From Diorhabda sublineata (Eukaryota; Arthropoda; Insecta; Coleoptera; Chrysomelidae): DNA of 64,000 nt. Where the stretch lies: positions 124,001-188,000 of the forward strand of contig NW_026614199.1 of NCBI RefSeq assembly GCF_026230105.1, written 5' to 3'. This document shows, one piece after another, positions 38,561 to 52,538 of this stretch. How positions within the stretch are numbered: position 1 is the stretch's first letter; each line of letters starts with the position of its first letter. Under the pieces are notes generated by a model, which saw only the letters and a program-made list of their open reading frames with translations, was not told the DNA's origin and did no database searches. Made by a program: the position numbers and the translations under genes.

Positions 38561-41500
38561 TTAATCGACGATATCTGACAAAGTAAGATGCAAACTCACT
38601 CAAATATATAAGAAATGTTGAAATTCGACTTCAAATTAGGAAGATAGACTTTGAAAATTTTCAATCAACACAAAGTGAAAATCGACCTCAATGGGCTTGA
38701 ATGGATGTTAATCAACGATATCTGACAAACTTATATGCAAACTCACTCAAATATATGAGAAATGTTGAAATTCGACTTCAAATTAGGAAGATAGACTTTG
38801 AAAATTTCCAATCAACACAAAGTGAAAATCGACCTCAATGGGCTTCAATGGATGTTAATCGACGATATCTGACAAAGTTAGATGCAAACTCACTCAAATA
38901 TATAAGAAATGTTAAAATTCGACTTCAAATTAGGAAGATAGACTTTGAAAATTTTCAATGAACACAAAGTGAAAATCGACCTCAATGGGCTTCAATGGAT
39001 GTTAATCGACGAAATCTGACAAAGTAAGATGCAAACTCACTCAAATATATAAGAAATGTTGAAATTCGACTTCAAATTAGGAAGATAGACTTTGAAAATT
39101 TCCAATCAACACAAAGTGAAAATCGACCTCAATGGGCTTCAATGGATGTTAATCGACGATATCTGACAAAGTTAGATGCTAACTCACACAAATATATGAG
39201 AAATGTTGAAATTAGACTTCAAATTAAGATGATAGACTATGAAAATTTTCAATCAACACAAAGTGAAAATCGACCTCAATGGGCTTCAATGGATGTTAAT
39301 CGACGAAATCTGAGAAAGTAAGATGCAAACTCACTCAAATATATAAGAAATGTTGAAATTCGACTTCAAATTAGGAAGATAGACTTTGAAAATTTCCAAT
39401 CAACACAAAGTGAAAATCGACCTCAATGGACTTCAATGGATGTTAATCGACGATATCTGACAAAGTTAGATGCAAGCTCACTTAAATATATGAGAAATGT
39501 TGAAATTCGAGTTCAAATTAGGAAGATAGACTTTGAAAATTTTCATTCAACACAAAGTGAAAATCGACCCCAATGGGCTTCAATGGATGTTAATCGACGA
39601 TATCTGACAAACTTAGATGCAAACTCACTCAAATATATGAGAAATGTTGAAATTCGATTTCAAATTAGGAAGATAGACTTTGAAAATTTCCAATCAACAC
39701 AAAGTGAAAATCGACCTCAATGGGCTTCAATGGATGTTAATCGACGATATCTGACAAAGTTAGATGCAAACTCACTCAAATATATAAGAAATGTTAAAAT
39801 TCGACTTCAAATTAGGAAGATAGACTTTGAAAATTTTCAATGAACACAAAGTGAAAATCGACCTCAATGGGCTTCAATGGATGTTAATCGACGAAATCTG
39901 ACAAAGTAAGATGCAAACTCACTCAAATATATAAGAAATGTTGAAATTCGACTTCAAATTAGGAAGATAGACTTTGAAAATTTTCAATCAACACAAAGTG
40001 AAAATCGACCTCAATGGGCTTGAATGGATGTTAATCAACGATATCTGACAAACTTAGATGCAAACTCACTCAAATATATGAGAAATGTTGAAATTCGAGT
40101 TCAAATTAGGAAGATAGACTTTGAAAATTTTCAATGAACACAAAGTGGAAATCGACCTCAATGGGCTTCAATGGATGTTAATCGACGAAATCTGACAAAG
40201 TAAGATGCAAACTCACTCAAATATATAAGAAATGTTGAAATTCGACTTCAAATTAGGAAGATAGACTTTGAAAATTTTCAATCAACACAAAGTGAAAATC
40301 GACCTCAATGGGCTTGAATGGATGTTAATCAACGATATCTGACAAACTTAGATGCAAACTCACTCAAATATATAAGAAATGTTAAAATTCGACTTCAAAT
40401 TAGGAAGATAGACTTTGAAAATTTGCAATCAACACAAAGTGAAAATCGACCTCAATGGGCTTCAATGGATGTTAATCGACGATATCTGGCAAAGTTAGAT
40501 GCAAACTCACTCAAATATATAAGAAATGTTAAAATTCGGCTTCAAATTAGGAAGATAGACTTTGAAAATTTCCTATCAACACAAAGTGAAAATCGACCTC
40601 AATGGACTTCAATGGATGTTAATCGACGATATCTGACAAAGTTAGATGCAAACTCACTCAAATATATAAGGAATGTTGAAATTCGACTTCAAATTAGGAA
40701 GATAGACTTTGAAAATTTTCAATCAAAACAAAGTGAAAATCGACCTCAATGGGCTTCAATGGATGTTAATCGAAGATATCTGACAAAGTTAGATGCAAAC
40801 TCACTCAAATATTTAAGAAATGTTGAAATTCGACTTCAAATTAGGAAGATGGACTTTGAAAATTTTCAATCAACACAAAGTGAAAATCGACCTCAATGGG
40901 CTTGAATGGATGTTAATCAACGATATCTGACAAACTTAGATGCAAACTCACTCAAATATATGAGAAATGTTGAAATTCGACTTCAAATTAGGAAGATAGA
41001 CTTTGAAAATTTGCAATCAACACAAAGTGGAAATCGACCTCAATGGGCTTCAATGGATGTTAATCGACGATATCTGACAAAGTTAGATGCAAACTCACTC
41101 AAATATATAAGAAAGGTTGAAATTCGACTTCAAATTAGGAAGATAGACTTTGAAAATTTTCAATCAACACAAAATGAAAATCGACCTCAATGGGCTTCAA
41201 TGGATGTTAATCGACGAAATCTGACAAACTTAGATGCAAACTCACTCAAATATATGAGAAATGTTGAAATTCGACTTCAAATTAGGAAGATAGACTTTGA
41301 AAATTTCCAATCAACACAAAGTGAAAATCGACCTCAATGGACTTCAATAGATGTTAATCGACGATATCTGACAAAGTTAGATGCAAACTCACTCAAATAT
41401 ATAAGAAATGTTGAAATTCGACTTCAAATTAGGAAGATAGACTTTGAAAATTTTCAATCAAAACAAAGTGAAAATCGACCTCAATGGGCTTCAATGGATG

Positions 41501-42117
41501 TTAATCGAAGATATCTGACAAAGTTAGATGCAAACTCACTCAAATATATAAGAAATGTTGAAATTCGACTTCAAATTAGGAAGATAGACTTTGAAAATTT
41601 TCAATCAACACAAAGTGAAAATCGACCTCAATGGGCTTGAATGGATGTTAATCAACGATATCTGACAAACTTAGATGCAAACTCACTCAAATATATGAGA
41701 AATGTTGAAATTCGACTTCAAATTAGGAAGATAGACTTTGAAAATTTGCAATCAACACAAAGTGAAAATTGACCTCAATGGGCTTGAATGGATGTTTATC
41801 AACGATATCTGACAAACTTAGATGCAAACTCACTCAAATATATGAGAAATGTTGAAATTCGACTTCAAATTAGGAAGATAGACTTTGAAAATTTTCAATC
41901 AACACAAAGTGAAAATCGACCTCAATGGGCTTCAATGGATGTTAATCGACGAAATCTGACAAAGTAAGATGCAAACTCATTCAAATATATAAGAAATGTT
42001 GAAATTCGACTTCAAATTAGGAAGATAGACTTTGAAAATTTTCAATCAACACAAAGTGAAAATCGACCTCAATGGGCTTGAATGGATGTTAAACAACGAT
42101 ATCTGACAAACTTAGAT

Positions 42118-44173
42118 GCAAACTCACTCAAATATATGAGAAATGTTGAAATTCGACTTCAAATTAGGAAGATAGACTTTGAAAATTTGCAATCAACACA
42201 AAGTGAAAATCGACCTCAATGGGCTTCAATGGATGTTAATCGACGATATCTGACAAAGTTAGATGCAAACTCACTCAAATATATGAGAAATGTTGAAATT
42301 CGACTTCAAATTAGGAAGATAGACTTTGAAAATTCTCAATCAACACAAAGTGAAAATCGACCTCAATGGGCTTCAATGGATGTTAATCGACGAAATCTGA
42401 CAAAGTAAGATGCAAACTCACTCAAATATATAAGAAATGTTGAAATTCGACTTCAAATTAGGAAGATAGACTTTGAAAATTTTCAATCAACACAAAGTGA
42501 AAATCGACCTCAATGGGCTTGAATGGATGTTAAACAACGATATCTGACAAACTTAGATGCAAACTCACTCAAATATATGAGAAATGTTGAAATTCGACTT
42601 CAAATTAGGAAGATAGACTTTGAAAATTTGCAATCAACACAAAGTGAAAATCGACCTCAATGGGCTTCAATGGATGTTAATCGACGATATCTGACAAAGT
42701 TAGATGCAAACTCACTCAAATATATAAGAAATGTTGAAATTCGACTTCAAATTAGGAAGATAGACTTTGAAAATTTTCAATCAACACAAAATGAAAATCG
42801 ACCTCAATGGGCTTTAATGGATGTTAATCGACGAAATCTGACAAACTTAGATGCAAACTCACTCAAATATATGAGAAATGTTGAAATTCGACTTCAAATT
42901 AGAAAGATAGACTTTGAAAATTTCCAATCAACACAAAGTGAAAATCGACCTCAATGGACTTCAATGGATGTTAATCGACGATATCTGACAAAGTTAGATG
43001 CAAACTCACTCAAATATATAAGAAATGTTGAAATTCGACTTCAAATTAGGAAGATAGACTTTGAAAATTTTCAATCAACACAAAGTGAAAATCGACCTCA
43101 ATGGGCTTGAATGGATGTTAATCAACGATATCTGACAAACTTGATGCAAACTCACTCAAATATATGAGAAATGTTGAAATTCGACTTCAAATTAGGAAGA
43201 TAGACTTTGAAAATTTGCAATCAACACAAAGTGAAAATCGACCTCAATGGGCTTCAATGGATGTTAATCGACGATATCTGACAAAGTTAGATGCAAACTC
43301 ACTCAAATATATGAGAATTGTTGAAATTCGACTTCAAATTAGGAAGATAGACTTTGAAAATTCTCAATCAACACAAAGTGAAAATCGACCTCAATGGGCT
43401 TCAATGGATGTTAATCGACGAAATCTGACAAAGTAAGATGCAAACTCACTCAAATATATAAGAAATGTTGAAATTCGACTTCAAATTAGGAAGATAGACT
43501 TTGAAAATTTTCAATTAACACAAAGTGAAAATCGACCTCAATGGGCTTGAATGAATGTTAAACAACGATATCTGACATACTTAGATGCAAACTCACTCAA
43601 ATATATGAGAAATGTTGAAATTCGACTTCAAATTAGGAAGATAGACTTTGAAAATTTGCAATCAACACAGAGTGAAAATCGACCTCAATGGGCTTCAATG
43701 GATGTTAATCGACGATATCTGACAAAGTTAGATGCAAACTCACTCAAATATATAAGAAATGTTGAAATTCGACTTCAAATTAGGAAGATAGACTTTGAAA
43801 ATTTTCAATCAACACAAAATGAAAATCGACCTCAATGGGCTTTAATGGATGTTAATCGACGAAATCTGACAAACTTAGATGCAAACTCACTCAAATATAT
43901 GAGAAATGTTGAAATTCGACTTCAAATTAGAAAGATAGACTTTGAAAATTTCCAATCAACACAAAGTGAAAATCGACCTCAATGGACTTCAATGGATGTT
44001 AATCGACGATATCTGACAAAGTTAGATGCAAACTCACTCAAATATATAAGAAATGTTGAAATTCGACTTCAAATTAGGAAGATAGACTTTGAAAATTTTC
44101 AATCAACACAAAGTGAAAATCGACCTCAATGGGCTTGAATGGATGTTAATCAACGATATCTGACAAATTTAGA
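42118..44173. repeat. Seven-monomer higher-order repeat, two copies of about 1028 bp
   Basis: Positions 42118-43145 and 43146-44173 align at 1028 bp, one base short of seven monomers. Markers are AATTCTCAATCAAC, GTTAAACAACG, AAAATGAAAATCG and GGGCTTTAATGG. The missing base lies at the join, in AAACTTGATGC near 43140. Confidence 0.8.
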
Positions 44174-47100
44174 TGCAAACTCACTCAAATATATGAGAAA
44201 TGTTGAAATTCGACTTCAAATTAGGAAGATAGACTTTGAAAATTTGCAATCAACACAAAGTGAAAATTGACCTCAATGGGCTTGAATGGATGTTTATCAA
44301 CGATATCTGACAAACTTAGATGCAAACTCACTCAAATATATGAGAAATGTTGAAATTCGACTTCAAATTAGGAAGATAGACTTTGAAAATTTTCAATCAA
44401 CACAAAGTGAAAATCGACCTCAATGGGCTTCAATGGATGTTAATCGACGATATCTGACAAAGTTAGATGCAAACTCACTCAAATATATAAGAAATGTTGA
44501 AATTCGACTTCAAATTAGGAAGATAGACTTTGAAAATTTCCAATCAACACAAAGTGAAAATCAACCTCAATGGGCTTCAATGGATGTTAATCGACGATAT
44601 CTGACAAAGTTAGATGCAAACTCACTCAAATATATAAGAAATGTTAAAATTCGACTTCAAATTAGGAAGATAGACTTTGAAAATTTTCAATCAACACAAA
44701 GTGAAAATCGACCTCAATGGGCTTCAATGGATGTTAATCAACGATATATGACAAACTTAGATGCAAACTCACTCAAATATATGAGAAATGTTGAAATTCG
44801 ACTTCAAATTAGGAAGATAGACTTTGAAAATTTCCAATCAACACAAAGTGAAAATCAACCTCAATGGGCTTCAATGGATGTTAATCGACGATATCTGACA
44901 AAGTTAGATGCAAACTCACTCAAATATATAAGAAATGTTAAAATTCGACTTCAAATTAGGAAGATAGACTTTGAAAATTTCCAATCAACACAAAGTGAAA
45001 ATCGACCTCAATGGGCTTCAATGGATGTTAATCGACGATATCTGACAAAGTTAGATGCAAACTCACTCAAATATATAAGAAATGTTAAAATTCGGCTTCA
45101 AATTGGGAAGATAGACTTTGAAAATTTTCAATCAACACAAAATGAAAATCGACCTCAATGGGCTTCAATGGATGTTAATCGACGAAATCTGACAAACTTA
45201 GATGCAAACTCACTCAAATATATGAGAAATGTTGAAATTCGACTTCAAATTAGGAAGATAGACTTTGAAAATTTTCAATCAACACAAAATGAAAATCGAC
45301 CTCAATGGGCTTGAATGGATGTTTATCAACGATATCTGACAAACTTAGATGCAAACTCACTCAAATATATGAGAAATGTTGAAATTCGACTTCAAATTAG
45401 GAAGATAGACTTTGAAAATTTTCAATCAACACAAAGTGAAAATCGACCTCAATGGGCTTCAATGGATGTTAATCGACGAAATCTGACAAAGTAAGATGCA
45501 AACTCACTCAAATATATAAGAAATGTTGAAATTCGACTTCAAATTAGGAAGATAGACTTTGAAAATTTTCAATCAACACAAAGTGAAAATCGACCTCAAT
45601 GGGCTTGAATGGATGTTAATCAACGATATATGACAAACTTAGATGCAAACTCACTCAAATATATGAGAAATGTTGAAATTCGACTTCAAATTAGGAAGAT
45701 AGACTTTGAAAATTTCCAATCAACACAAAGTGAAAATCAACCTCAATGGGCTTCAATGGATGTTAATCGACGATATCTGACAAAGTTAGATGCAAACTCA
45801 CTCAAATATATAAGGAATGTTAAAATTCGACTTCAAATTAGGAAGATAGACTTTGAAAATTTCCAATCAACACAAAGTGAAAATCGACCTCAATGGGCTT
45901 CAATGGATGTTAATCGACGATATCTGACGAAGTTAGATGCAAACTCACTCAAATATATAAGAAATGTTAAAATTCGGCTTCAAATTAGGAAGATAGACTT
46001 TGAAAATTTTCAATCAACACAAAGTGAAAATCGACCTCAATGGGCTTCAATGGATGTTAATCGACGAAATCTGACAAACTTAGATGCAAACTCACTCAAA
46101 TATATGAGAAATTTTGAAATTCGACTTCAAATTAGAAAGATAGACTTTGAAAATTTCCAATCAACACAAAGTGAAAATCGACCTCAATGGACTTCAATGG
46201 ATGTTAATCGACGATATCTGACAAAGTTAGATGCAAACTCACTCAAATATATAAGAAATGTTGAAATTCGACTTCAAATTAGGAAGATAGACTTTGAAAA
46301 TTGTCAATCAAAACAAAGTGAAAATCGACCTCAATGGGCTTCAATGGATGTTAATCGAAGATATCTGACAAAGTTAGATGCAAACTCACTCAAATATATA
46401 AGAAATGTTGAAATTCGACTTCAAATTAGGAAGATAGACTTTGAAAATTTCCAATCAACACAAAGTGAAAATCGACCTCAATGGGCTTCAATGGATGTTA
46501 ATCGACGATATCTGACAAAGTTAGATGCAAACTCACTCAAATATATAAGAAATGTTGAAATTCGACTTCAAATTAGGAAGATAGACTTTGAAAATTTTCA
46601 ATCCACACAAAGTGAAAATCGACCTCAATGGGCTTGAATGGATGTTAATCAACGATATCTGACAAACTTATATGCAAACTCACTCAAATATATGAGAAAT
46701 GTTGAAATTCGACTTCAAATTAGGAAGATAGACTTTGAAAATTTCCAATCAACACAAAGTGAAAATCGACCTCACTGGGCTTGAATGGATGTTAATCAAC
46801 GATATCTGACAAACTTAGATGCAAACTCACTCAAATATATGAGAAATGTTGAAATTCGACTTCAAATTAAGAAGATAGACTTTGAAAATTTGCAATCAAC
46901 ACAAAGTGAAAATTGACCTCAATGGGCTTGAATGGATGTTTATCAACGATATCTGACAAACTTAGATGCAAACTCACTCAAATATATGAGAAATGTTGAA
47001 ATTCGACTTCAAATTAGGAAGATAGACTTTGAAAATTTTCAATCAACACAAAGTGAAAATCGACCTCAATGGGCTTCAATGGATGTTAATCGACGATATC

Positions 47101-47571
47101 TGACAAAGTTAGATGCAAACTCACTCAAATATATAAGAAATGTTGAAATTCGACTTCAAATTAGGAAGATAGACTTTGAAAATTTCCAATCAACACAAAG
47201 TGAAAATCAACCTCAATGGGCTTCAATGGATGTTAATCGACGATATCTGACAAAGTTAGATGCAAACTCACTCAAATATATAAGAAATGTTAAAATTCGA
47301 CTTCAAATTAGGAAGATAGACTTTGAAAATTTTCAATCAACACAAAGTGAAAATCGACCTCAATGGGCTTCAATGGATGTTAATCAACGATATATGACAA
47401 ACTTAGATGCAAACTCACTCAAATATATGAGAAATGTTGAAATTCGACTTCAAATTAGGAAGATAGACTTTGAAAATTTCCAATCAACACAAAGTGAAAA
47501 TCAACTTCAATGGGCTTCAATGGATGTTAATCGACGATATCTGACAAAGTTAGATGCAAACTCACTCAAAT
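44130..47571. repeat. About 0.8-kb block repeated 2646 bp apart
   Basis: About 44130-44925 recurs at 46776-47571, an offset of 18 monomers. Shared variants include AAAATTGACCTC, GATGTTTATCAACG, AAAATCAACCTC (AAAATCAACTTC in the second copy) and ACGATATATGAC. Related blocks with ACGATATATGAC also sit at 44727 and 45609, 882 bp apart. The two longest open frames of the window (342 codons) lie between the blocks. Confidence 0.7.
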
Positions 47572-50500
47572 ATATGAGAAATGTTGAAATTCGACTTCAA
47601 ATTAGGAAGATAGACTTTGAAAATTTCCAATCAACACAAAGTGAAAATCGACCTCAATGGGCTTCAATGGATGTTAATCGACGATATCTGACAAAGTTAG
47701 ATGCAAACTCACTCAAATATATAAGAAATGTTAAAATTCGACTTCAAATTAGGAAGATATACTTTGAAAATTTTCAATGAACACAAAGTGAAAATCGACC
47801 TCAATGGGCTTCAATGGATGTTAATCGACGAAATCTGACAAAGTAAGATGCAAACTCACTCAAATATATAAGAAATGTTGAAATTCGACTTCAAATTAGG
47901 AAGATAGACTTTGAAAATTTTCAATAAACACAAAGTGAAAATCGACCTCAATGGGCTTGAATGGATGTTAATCAACGATATCTGACAAACTTAGATGCAA
48001 ACTCACTCAAATATATGAGAAATGTTGAAATTCGACTTCAAATTAGGAAGATAGACTTTGAAAATTTGCAATCAACACAAAGTGAAAATCGACCTCAATG
48101 GGCTTCAATGGATGTTAATCGATGATATCTGACAAAGTTAGATGCAAACTCACTCAAATATATAAGAAATGTTGAAATTAGACTTCAAATTAAGAAGATA
48201 GACTTTGAAATTTTCAATCAACACAAAGTGAAAATCGACCTCAATGGCCTTGAATGGATGTTAATCAACGTTATCTGACAAACTTAGATGCAAACTCACT
48301 CAAATATATGAGAAATGTTGAAATTCGACTTCAAATTAGGAAGATAGACTTTGAAAATTTATAATCAACACAAAGTGAAAATCGACCTCAATGGGCTTCA
48401 ATGGATGTTAATCGACGATATCTGACAAAGTTAGATGCTAACTCACTCAAATATATGAGAAATGTTGAAATTAGACTTCAAATTAAGAAGATAGACTTTG
48501 AAATTTTCAATCAACACAAAGTGAAAATCGACCTCAATGGGCTTGAATGGATGTTAATCAACGATATCTGACAAACTTAGATGCAAACTCACTCAAATAT
48601 ATAAGAAATGTTAAAATTCGACTTCAAATTAGGAAGATAGACTTTGAAAATATTCAATCAACACAAAGTGAAAATCGACCTCAATGGGCTTCAATGGATG
48701 ATAATCGACGATATCTGACAAAGTTAGATGCTAACTCACTCAATTATATGAGAAATGTTGAAACTAGACTTCAAATTAAGAAGATAGACTATGAAAATTT
48801 TCAATCAACACAAAGTGAAAATCGACCTCAATGGGCTTCAATGGATGATAATCGACGATATCTGAAAAAGTTAGATGCTAACTCACTCAAATATATGAGA
48901 AATGTTGAAATTAGACTTCAAATTAAGAAGATAGTCTTTGAAATTTTCAATCAACACAAAGTGAAAATCGACCTCAATGGGCTTGAATGGATGTTAATCA
49001 ACGATATCTGACAAACTTAGATGCAAACTCACTCAAATATATAAGAAATGTTAAAATTCGACTTCAAATTAGGAAGATAGACTTTGAAAATTTTCAATCA
49101 ACACAAAGTGAAAATCGACCTCAATGGGCTTCAATGGATGTTAATCGACGAAATCTGACAAAGTAAGGTGCAAACTCACTCAAATATATAAGAAATGTTG
49201 AAATTAGACTTCAAATTAAGAAGATAGACTTTGAAATTTTCAATCAACACAAAGTGAAAATCGACCTCAATGGGCTTGAATGGATGTTAATCAACGATAT
49301 CTGACAAACTTAGATGCAAACTCACTGAAATATATGAGAAATGTTAAAATTCGACTTCAAATTAGGATGACAGACTTTGAAAATTTTCAATCAACACAAA
49401 GTGAAAATCGACCTCAATGGGCCTCAATGGATGATAATCGACGATATCTGACAAAGTTAGATGCTAACTCACTCAAATATATGAGAAATGTTGAAACTAG
49501 ACTTCAAATTAAGAAGATAGACTATGAAAATTTTCAATCAACACAAAGTGAAAATCGACCTCAATGGGCTTCAATGGATGATAATCGACGATATCTGACA
49601 AAGTTAGATGCTAACTCACTCAAATATATGAGAAATGTTGAAACTAGACTTCAAATTAAGAAGATAGACTATGAAAATTTTCAATCAACACAAAGTGAAA
49701 ATCGACCTCAATGGGCTTGAATGGATGTTAATCAACGATATCTGACAAACTTAGATGCAAACTCACTCAAATATATGAGAAATGTTGAAATTCGACTTCA
49801 AATTAGGAAGATAGACTTTGAAAATTTCCAATCAACACAAAGTGAAAATCGACCTCAATGGGCTTCAATGGATGTTAATCGACGATATCTGACAAAGGTA
49901 GATGCTAACTCACTCAGATATATGAGAAATGTTGAAATTAGACTTCAAATTAAGAAGATAGACTTTGAAATTTTCAATCAACACAAAGTGAAAATCGACC
50001 GAAATGGGCTTGAATGGATATTAATCAACGATATCTGACAAACTTAGATGCAAACTCACTCAAATATATGAGAAATGTTGAAATTCGACTTCAAATTAGG
50101 AAGATAGACTTTGAAAATTTCCAATCAACACAAAGTGAAAATCGACCTCAATGGGCTTCAATGGATGTTAATCGACGATATCTGACAAAGTTAGATGCAA
50201 ACTCACTCAAATATATAAGAAATGTTAAAATTCGACTTCAAATTAGGAAGATATACTTTGAAAATTTTCAATGAACACAAAGTGAAAATCGACCTCAATG
50301 GGCTTCAATGGATGTTAATCGACGAAATCTGACAAAGTAAGATGCAAACTCACTCAAATATATAAGAAATGTTGAAATTCGACTTCAAATTAGGAAGATA
50401 GACTTTGAAAATTTTCAATAAACACAAAGTGAAAATCGACCTCAATGGGCTTGAATGGATGTTAATCAACGATATCTGACAAACTTAGATGCAAACTCAC

Positions 50501-52538
50501 TCAAATATATGAGAAATGTTGAAATTCGACTTCAAATTAGGAAGATAGACTTTGAAAATTTGCAATCAACACAAAGTGAAAATCGACCTCAATGGGCTTC
50601 AATGGATGTTAATCGATGATATCTGACAAAGTTAGATGCAAACTCACTCAAATATATAAGAAATGTTGAAATTAGACTTCAAATTAAGAAGATAGACTTT
50701 GAAATTTTCAATCAACACAAAGTGAAAATCGACCTCAATGGCCTTGAATGGATGTTAATCAACGTTATCTGACAAACTTAGATGCAAACTCACTCAAATA
50801 TATGAGAAATGTTGAAATTCGACTTCAAATTAGGAAGATAGACTTTGAAAATTTATAATCAACACAAAGTGAAAATCGACCTCAATGGGCTTCAATGGAT
50901 GTTAATCGACGATATCTGACAAAGTTAGATGCTAACTCACTCAAATATATGAGAAATGTTGAAATTAGACTTCAAATTAAGAAGATAGACTTTGAAATTT
51001 TCAATCAACACAAAGTGAAAATCGACCTCAATGGGCTTGAATGGATGTTAATCAACGATATCTGACAAACTTAGATGCAAACTCACTCAAATATATAAGA
51101 AATGTTAAAATTCGACTTCAAATTAGGAAGATAGACTTTGAAAATATTCAATCAACACAAAGTGAAAATCGACCTCAATGGGCTTCAATGGATGATAATC
51201 GACGATATCTGACAAAGTTAGATGCTAACTCACTCAATTATATGAGAAATGTTGAAACTAGACTTCAAATTAAGAAGATAGACTATGAAAATTTTCAATC
51301 AACACAAAGTGAAAATCGACCTCAATGGGCTTCAATGGATGATAATCGACGATATCTGAAAAAGTTAGATGCTAACTCACTCAAATATATGAGAAATGTT
51401 GAAATTAGACTTCAAATTAAGAAGATAGTCTTTGAAATTTTCAATCAACACAAAGTGAAAATCGACCTCAATGGGCTTGAATGGATGTTAATCAACGATA
51501 TCTGACAAACTTAGATGCAAACTCACTCAAATATATAAGAAATGTTAAAATTCGACTTCAAATTAGGAAGATAGACTTTGAAAATTTTCAATCAACACAA
51601 AGTGAAAATCGACCTCAATGGGCTTCAATGGATGTTAATCGACGAAATCTGACAAAGTAAGGTGCAAACTCACTCAAATATATAAGAAATGTTGAAATTA
51701 GACTTCAAATTAAGAAGATAGACTTTGAAATTTTCAATCAACACAAAGTGAAAATCGACCTCAATGGGCTTGAATGGATGTTAATCAACGATATCTGACA
51801 AACTTAGATGCAAACTCACTGAAATATATGAGAAATGTTAAAATTCGACTTCAAATTAGGATGACAGACTTTGAAAATTTTCAATCAACACAAAGTGAAA
51901 ATCGACCTCAATGGGCCTCAATGGATGATAATCGACGATATCTGACAAAGTTAGATGCTAACTCACTCAAATATATGAGAAATGTTGAAACTAGACTTCA
52001 AATTAAGAAGATAGACTATGAAAATTTTCAATCAACACAAAGTGAAAATCGACCTCAATGGGCTTCAATGGATGATAATCGACGATATCTGACAAAGTTA
52101 GATGCTAACTCACTCAAATATATGAGAAATGTTGAAACTAGACTTCAAATTAAGAAGATAGACTATGAAAATTTTCAATCAACACAAAGTGAAAATCGAC
52201 CTCAATGGGCTTGAATGGATGTTAATCAACGATATCTGACAAACTTAGATGCAAACTCACTCAAATATATGAGAAATGTTGAAATTCGACTTCAAATTAG
52301 GAAGATAGACTTTGAAAATTTCCAATCAACACAAAGTGAAAATCGACCTCAATGGGCTTCAATGGATGTTAATCGACGATATCTGACAAAGTTAGATGCT
52401 AACTCACTCAGATATATGAGAAATGTTGAAATTAGACTTCAAATTAAGAAGATAGACTTTGAAATTTTCAATCAACACAAAGTGAAAATCGACCTCAATG
52501 GGCTTGAATGGATATTAATCAACGATATCTGACAAACT
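47551..52538. repeat. Seventeen-monomer higher-order repeat, two near-identical copies of 2494 bp
   Basis: Positions 47551-50044 and 50045-52538 align at a constant 2494-bp offset. That is 17 monomers minus five bases, because five units are 146 bp long. Recurring private variants include AAGATATACTTTG, AATTTATAATCAAC, GAAAATATTCAATC, GATAGTCTTTG, AGGATGACAGAC and GTAAGGTGC. By eye the copies differ at only a few bases, for example AAAGGTAGATG at 49896 against AAAGTTAGATG, and GACCGAAATGG at 49998 against GACCTCAATGG. This is a very recent duplication, or an assembly duplication. Confidence 0.87.
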
